Below are positions 61,015-64,000 of a stretch of DNA of 64,000 bases, in pieces. Made by a program: the position numbers and the translations under genes. The notes under the pieces are model-generated. The model ran no database searches. It was given only the letters and a program-made list of their open reading frames with translations, and was not told the DNA's origin. The stretch is from Streptomyces griseocarneus (GTDB lineage: Bacteria; Actinomycetota; Actinomycetes; Streptomycetales; Streptomycetaceae). Positions within the stretch are counted from its first letter, which is position 1. Every line of letters begins with the position of its first letter. The stretch covers positions 806,001-870,000 of the forward strand of contig PENC01000002.1 in NCBI GenBank assembly GCA_003674045.1. The letters are read 5' to 3'.

Positions 61015-62388
61015 ATGGCTGTTTTCTCCAAATCGATCGTGCCGCAGTTCACGGTCGAGGTGTACCAGAACGTGAACCTGCCCGAGGGCGGCCGCGAGGT
61101 CAACGCGATCGTCACGGTCACCGCCACCGGCGGCGGCACGACCGGCGAGACCCGCATCCCGGTGCCCATCCCGGCGCAGGTGTCGCCGTCGGCGCACACG
61201 GCCCGCGCGGCGGCCCCGGACGCCGCCGTCGTCATCATGGTCGACTGCTCGGGGTCGATGGAGTACCCGCCCACCAAGATGGAGGGTGCCCGGGAGGCCA
61301 CGGCCGCCGCAGTCGACACCCTGCGCGACGGGGTGGCGTTCGCCGTGGTGGCCGGTACGCACCAGGCGAAGGAGGTGTACCCGGGCAACGGGCGGCTCGC
61401 GGTGGCGGGTCCCGTGACGCGGCAGCAGGCCAAGGAGGCGCTGCGCAGGCTCACGCCGGGCGGCGGCACCGCGATCGGCACCTGGCTGCGGCTGGCCGAC
61501 CGGCTGCTGGCCTCGTCCGACACCTCGATACGCCACGGCATCCTGCTCACCGACGGCCGCAACGAGCACGAGGAGCCGGAGGCCCTGCGGGCCACGCTGG
61601 ACGCGTGCGCGGGCCGGTTCAGCTGCGACGCCCGGGGCGTGGGCACGGACTGGGAGGTCAAGGAGGTCACCGGCATCGCCTCGGCGCTGCTGGGCACGGC
61701 CGACATCGTGGCCGATCCGGCGGGGCTGACGGCGGACTTCACGCACATGATGGAGACCGCGATGGGCAAGGAGGTCGCGGACGTCGCGCTGCGGCTGTGG
61801 ACCCCGCAGGGCACCGAGGTGCGGTTCGTCAAGCAGGTGGCGCCGTCGATGGAGGACCTGACGGACCGGCGGGCGGACTCCGGGCCGCGCACGGGCGACT
61901 ACCCGACGGGCTCCTGGGGCGACGAGTCCCGCGACTACCACGTGTGCGTGCTGGTGCCGAGCGCGGCGGTGGGCGAGGAGATGCTGGCCGCCCGGGTCTC
62001 GCTGGTGCTGCCGACGCCGGACGGCTCCTCGCCGCGGGTGCTGTCCCAGGGGCTCGTCCGGGCGGTCTGGACGGACGACCTCGCGGCGTCGACCGCCATC
62101 AACGCCCAGGTCGCCCACTACACGGGCCAGGCCGAGCTGGCGCGGGTCATCCAGCAGGGCCTGGACCTGCGCAAGTCGGGGGACATCGACGGCGCCACGG
62201 CCAAGCTGGGCCGCGCCGTGCAGCTGGCCGACCGCTCCGGCAACGAGGACACTGCGAAACTCCTTGCGAAAGTCGTGGACGTGGTGGACGCCGCGACAGG
62301 TACTGTGCGGCTGAAGGCGAAGGTCTCGGCAGAGGCGCGGATGACGCTCGAGACGCGCTCGACCAAGACCGTACGAGTGAAGAAGTAG
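61015..62388 (+). CDS. von Willebrand factor A domain protein
   Basis: A 457-residue cytoplasmic protein. After a 75-residue beta-rich N-terminus comes a VWA domain with an intact metal-ion-dependent adhesion site: DCSGSM, Thr in TPGGGTAIG and Asp in LTDGRN. A beta-sandwich-like region and a C-terminal helical segment (LARVIQQGLDLRKSGDIDGATAKLGRAVQLAD, TPR-like) follow. VWA, PP2C and kinase genes are found together in bacterial signalling triads; here the VWA protein likely binds a partner through its metal site, perhaps the FHA protein downstream. It lies 47 nt after the phosphatase gene. Confidence 0.9.
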   Translation: MAVFSKSIVPQFTVEVYQNVNLPEGGREVNAIVTVTATGGGTTGETRIPVPIPAQVSPSAHTARAAAPDAAVVIMVDCSGSMEYPPTKMEGAREATAAAVDTLRDGVAFAVVAGTHQAKEVYPGNGRLAVAGPVTRQQAKEALRRLTPGGGTAIGTWLRLADRLLASSDTSIRHGILLTDGRNEHEEPEALRATLDACAGRFSCDARGVGTDWEVKEVTGIASALLGTADIVADPAGLTADFTHMMETAMGKEVADVALRLWTPQGTEVRFVKQVAPSMEDLTDRRADSGPRTGDYPTGSWGDESRDYHVCVLVPSAAVGEEMLAARVSLVLPTPDGSSPRVLSQGLVRAVWTDDLAASTAINAQVAHYTGQAELARVIQQGLDLRKSGDIDGATAKLGRAVQLADRSGNEDTAKLLAKVVDVVDAATGTVRLKAKVSAEARMTLETRSTKTVRVKK

Positions 62389-62406
62389 CGGGGGGAATCA
62401 ACCGAG

Positions 62407-63387
62407 ATGCCGACCTGCCCCAATGGCCACCAGTCGGCGGCCGACGACTGGTGCGAGGTGTGCGGCCATCGGATGGCGGCGGCCGCCACGGGGGCCGTGC
62501 CCCCGCCGCCCCCGCCGTCCGCACCGCCCCTGGCCGGCCCGGCCGGCTACTACGGCGAGTCGACCGTCCAGGCGGAGCTGTGCCCGCGGTGCCGTACGCC
62601 GCGCGAGGCGCAGGCGCCGTTCTGCGAGGAGTGCCGCTACAACTTCGCGACGCAGAGCGGCCCTTCGTTCGGCCCGCCGCCGGTGTCGTCCCCGCAGGGG
62701 CTCCAGTCGGCGCCGCCGCAGTACACCCAGCCGCCGCAGTCGTACGAGTACCAGAGCTCGCGTCCGTCCCGGGTCAACCGCCCGGCGGAGCCGCTCACCC
62801 CGGAGAGCCACCCGTCGTCGTCCTTCAGCGAGTCCTTCTCCGACGACGGCGACTGGGTGCTGCCCCCGCCGGGCCCGGCGCCCGCGGCCACGTTCCCGTA
62901 CGAGGAGAACTCGGCGGACGCGGGCTCGCAGGGGGTGCCCGCGCAGGCGGGGCCGCCCTCGCCCGTGGGGCCGCCCGCACCGGTGGGCTGGGTCGCGGTG
63001 ATCGCACCCGACCGCGAGTACTTCATGGCGATGATGAGCCGCAGCGGCCCGGAGGCCGCGGGGCTCAACCTGCCCGCGTACTCCCCGGAGCTCCAGCTCC
63101 CGCTCGGCGGCCCCCAGGTGACCATCGGCAGGCGGCGGCACAGCACCGGCGAGTCGCCGGACATCGACCTGTCCCGCCCGCCGGAGGACCCGGGCGTCTC
63201 GCACCAGCACGCCATGCTGGTGCAGCAGCCGGACGGCAGCTGGGCGGTCGTCGACCAGGACTCCACCAACGGCACCACGATCAACGGCTCGGCGGAGTCG
63301 ATCAAGCCGTATGTGCCGGTGCCGCTGCGCGACGGCGACCGGGTGCACGTGGGTGCCTGGACCACGATCACGGTCCGCCGGGGCTGA
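62407..63387 (+). CDS. zinc-ribbon and FHA-domain protein (GarA-like partner)
   Basis: A 326-residue protein. Two zinc-ribbon modules (CPNGH..CEVCG near the N-terminus; CPRCRTP..CEECRYNF near 58-80), then a long Pro/Ser-rich linker, then a C-terminal FHA domain with GRRRHS, the phosphothreonine loop GVSHQHA and DSTNGTTING. FHA domains bind phosphothreonine, so this is the likely phospho-dependent output of the PknG pathway, as GarA is in mycobacteria. Unlike GarA, it has zinc ribbons in place of the short N-terminal TQET motif. GGGGGAA precedes the ATG. Confidence 0.92.
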   Translation: MPTCPNGHQSAADDWCEVCGHRMAAAATGAVPPPPPPSAPPLAGPAGYYGESTVQAELCPRCRTPREAQAPFCEECRYNFATQSGPSFGPPPVSSPQGLQSAPPQYTQPPQSYEYQSSRPSRVNRPAEPLTPESHPSSSFSESFSDDGDWVLPPPGPAPAATFPYEENSADAGSQGVPAQAGPPSPVGPPAPVGWVAVIAPDREYFMAMMSRSGPEAAGLNLPAYSPELQLPLGGPQVTIGRRRHSTGESPDIDLSRPPEDPGVSHQHAMLVQQPDGSWAVVDQDSTNGTTINGSAESIKPYVPVPLRDGDRVHVGAWTTITVRRG

Positions 63388-63478
63388 GCGTGACGGGGCG
63401 CGTGCCGGGCGGGCCCCGTCCCCCTTCGGTGGTCTTGAGCCGCCGGTCCTCGGCCGGGCGGTCTGAGACCATGGAAGG

Positions 63479-63883
63479 GTGAATGAGATTCCGCGCGGCA
63501 CTCTGCAGGAGCAGACGTTTTACGAGCAGGTGGGCGGCGAGGAGACCTTCCGGCGCCTGGTCCACCGCTTCTACGAGGGGGTGGCGCAGGACCCGCTGCT
63601 GCGCCCGATGTACCCCGAGGAGGACCTCGGGCCCGCCGAGGAGCGCCTGGTCCTCTTCCTGATCCAGTACTGGGGCGGCCCCCGAACGTACAGCGACAAC
63701 CGCGGGCACCCGCGGCTGCGCATGCGGCACGCGCCGTTCGAGGTGAACCGTGCCGCGCACGACGCCTGGCTGAAGCACATGCGGGACGCGGTGGACGAGC
63801 TCGGACTCGCGCCCGAGCACACCGAGCAGCTGTGGCGCTACCTGACGTACGCGGCGGGCTCGATGATCAATACGCCGGACTGA
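63479..63883 (+). CDS. glbO: truncated haemoglobin (group II, GlbO-like)
   Basis: A 134-residue 2-on-2 globin. FYEQVGGEETFRRLVHRFYEGVAQDPLLRPMYP, YWGGPRTYSDNRGHPRLRMRHAPF (proximal His in MRHAPF) and the group II Trp G8 (AHDAWLKHM) are present. Such proteins bind oxygen and handle NO or peroxide stress. It is 91 nt after the FHA gene and may or may not be part of that operon. GTG start, with GGAAGG almost adjacent, so the start is not certain. A terminator follows. Confidence 0.92.
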   Translation: MNEIPRGTLQEQTFYEQVGGEETFRRLVHRFYEGVAQDPLLRPMYPEEDLGPAEERLVLFLIQYWGGPRTYSDNRGHPRLRMRHAPFEVNRAAHDAWLKHMRDAVDELGLAPEHTEQLWRYLTYAAGSMINTPD

Positions 63884-63905
63884 GGAACCGGCGGACAGGG
63901 ACGAC

Positions 63906-63928
63906 CGGGGGCGCCGCAGGCGCCCCCG
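63906..63928. terminator. terminator after glbO
   Basis: A perfect 10-bp stem (cgggggcgcc-gca-ggcgcccccg) between convergent genes. Confidence 0.8.
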
Positions 63929-63935
63929 ACCCGTG

Positions 63936-64000
63936 TCAGGCGGGGGTGACCGTCAGGCCCGACAGGCCGCCCGTGCGGACGGCGACCGAACCGTACGGTG
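63936..64000 (-). CDS. 3' end of an unidentified reverse-strand gene
   Basis: The reverse strand is open from the window end to a TGA at 63936-63938. The last residues (PYGSVAVRTGGLSGLTVTPA) use codons with nearly all G or C in third position, as real genes here do. Too short to assign a family. Confidence 0.45.
   Translation of the reverse strand, partial: PYGSVAVRTGGLSGLTVTPA

Overview
This window is very GC-rich, with high third-position GC, frequent GTG starts, Tat signal peptides, mycothiol-type enzymes, rare TTA codons and streptomycete gene sets (melC1/melC2, PknG operon, ROK/GH4 sugar operon, paired clpP). It looks like a Streptomyces (or close relative) chromosome. No rRNA, tRNA, CRISPR array, IS transposase or phage module is visible.

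Layout. 0-5 kb: three paralogous APC amino acid permeases, with a reverse-strand bioY between the first two. 5-16.4 kb: a Nur-box controlled Fe/Zn superoxide dismutase, a hypothetical gene, a DsbA-fold mycothiol nitroreductase homologue, aminopeptidase N, an AbiEi-like/nuclease-like protein, a Tat metallophosphoesterase and a secreted TPPII-like subtilase. 16.4-34.0 kb: a compact accessory island (below). 34-47.3 kb: housekeeping genes (asd, MDMPI-type enzyme, second pepN, acyl-ACP desaturase, malQ, GH84, HNH, MscS). 47.4-51.2 kb: a ROK-GH4-kinase sugar operon that seems to have lost its ABC transporter. 51.7-53 kb: melanin genes. 53.2-63.4 kb: an extended GlnX-GlnH-PknG signalling operon with PP2C, VWA and FHA proteins. 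The window ends with a truncated haemoglobin and a partial reverse gene.

Main discovery. The island holds a six-gene reverse operon: dimodular NRPS C-A-T-C-A-T-TE, FAD monooxygenase, PapA-like acyltransferase, SDR, P450 and NTF2-like protein. The first A domain carries the serine pocket code; the second has a DVQ-type, imino-acid-like pocket. A Ser-plus-imino-acid NRPS with a flavin monooxygenase is the hallmark of bacterial pyrrolizidine/azabicyclene pathways. Next to it are a MmyB-type regulator with two TTA codons and a pair of extra clpP genes. Azabicyclene-type products (clipibicyclene) are known ClpP inhibitors, so the clpP pair is a strong candidate for self-resistance. One of the two ClpP subunits has Gln in place of the catalytic His. 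The acyltransferase gene has absorbed, in frame, a copy of a dispersed intergenic repeat, which brings in a TTA codon. The cluster therefore looks bldA-dependent at two points.

Other structure. At least seven copies of a roughly 90-bp dispersed repeat sit in the gaps between genes, plus the copy inside the acyltransferase. Good hairpin terminators separate most convergent genes. Candidate operators include a Nur box, a ClgR-like box, a ROK palindrome, a CCGTAGGT repeat cluster and a 37-bp palindrome before the third permease.
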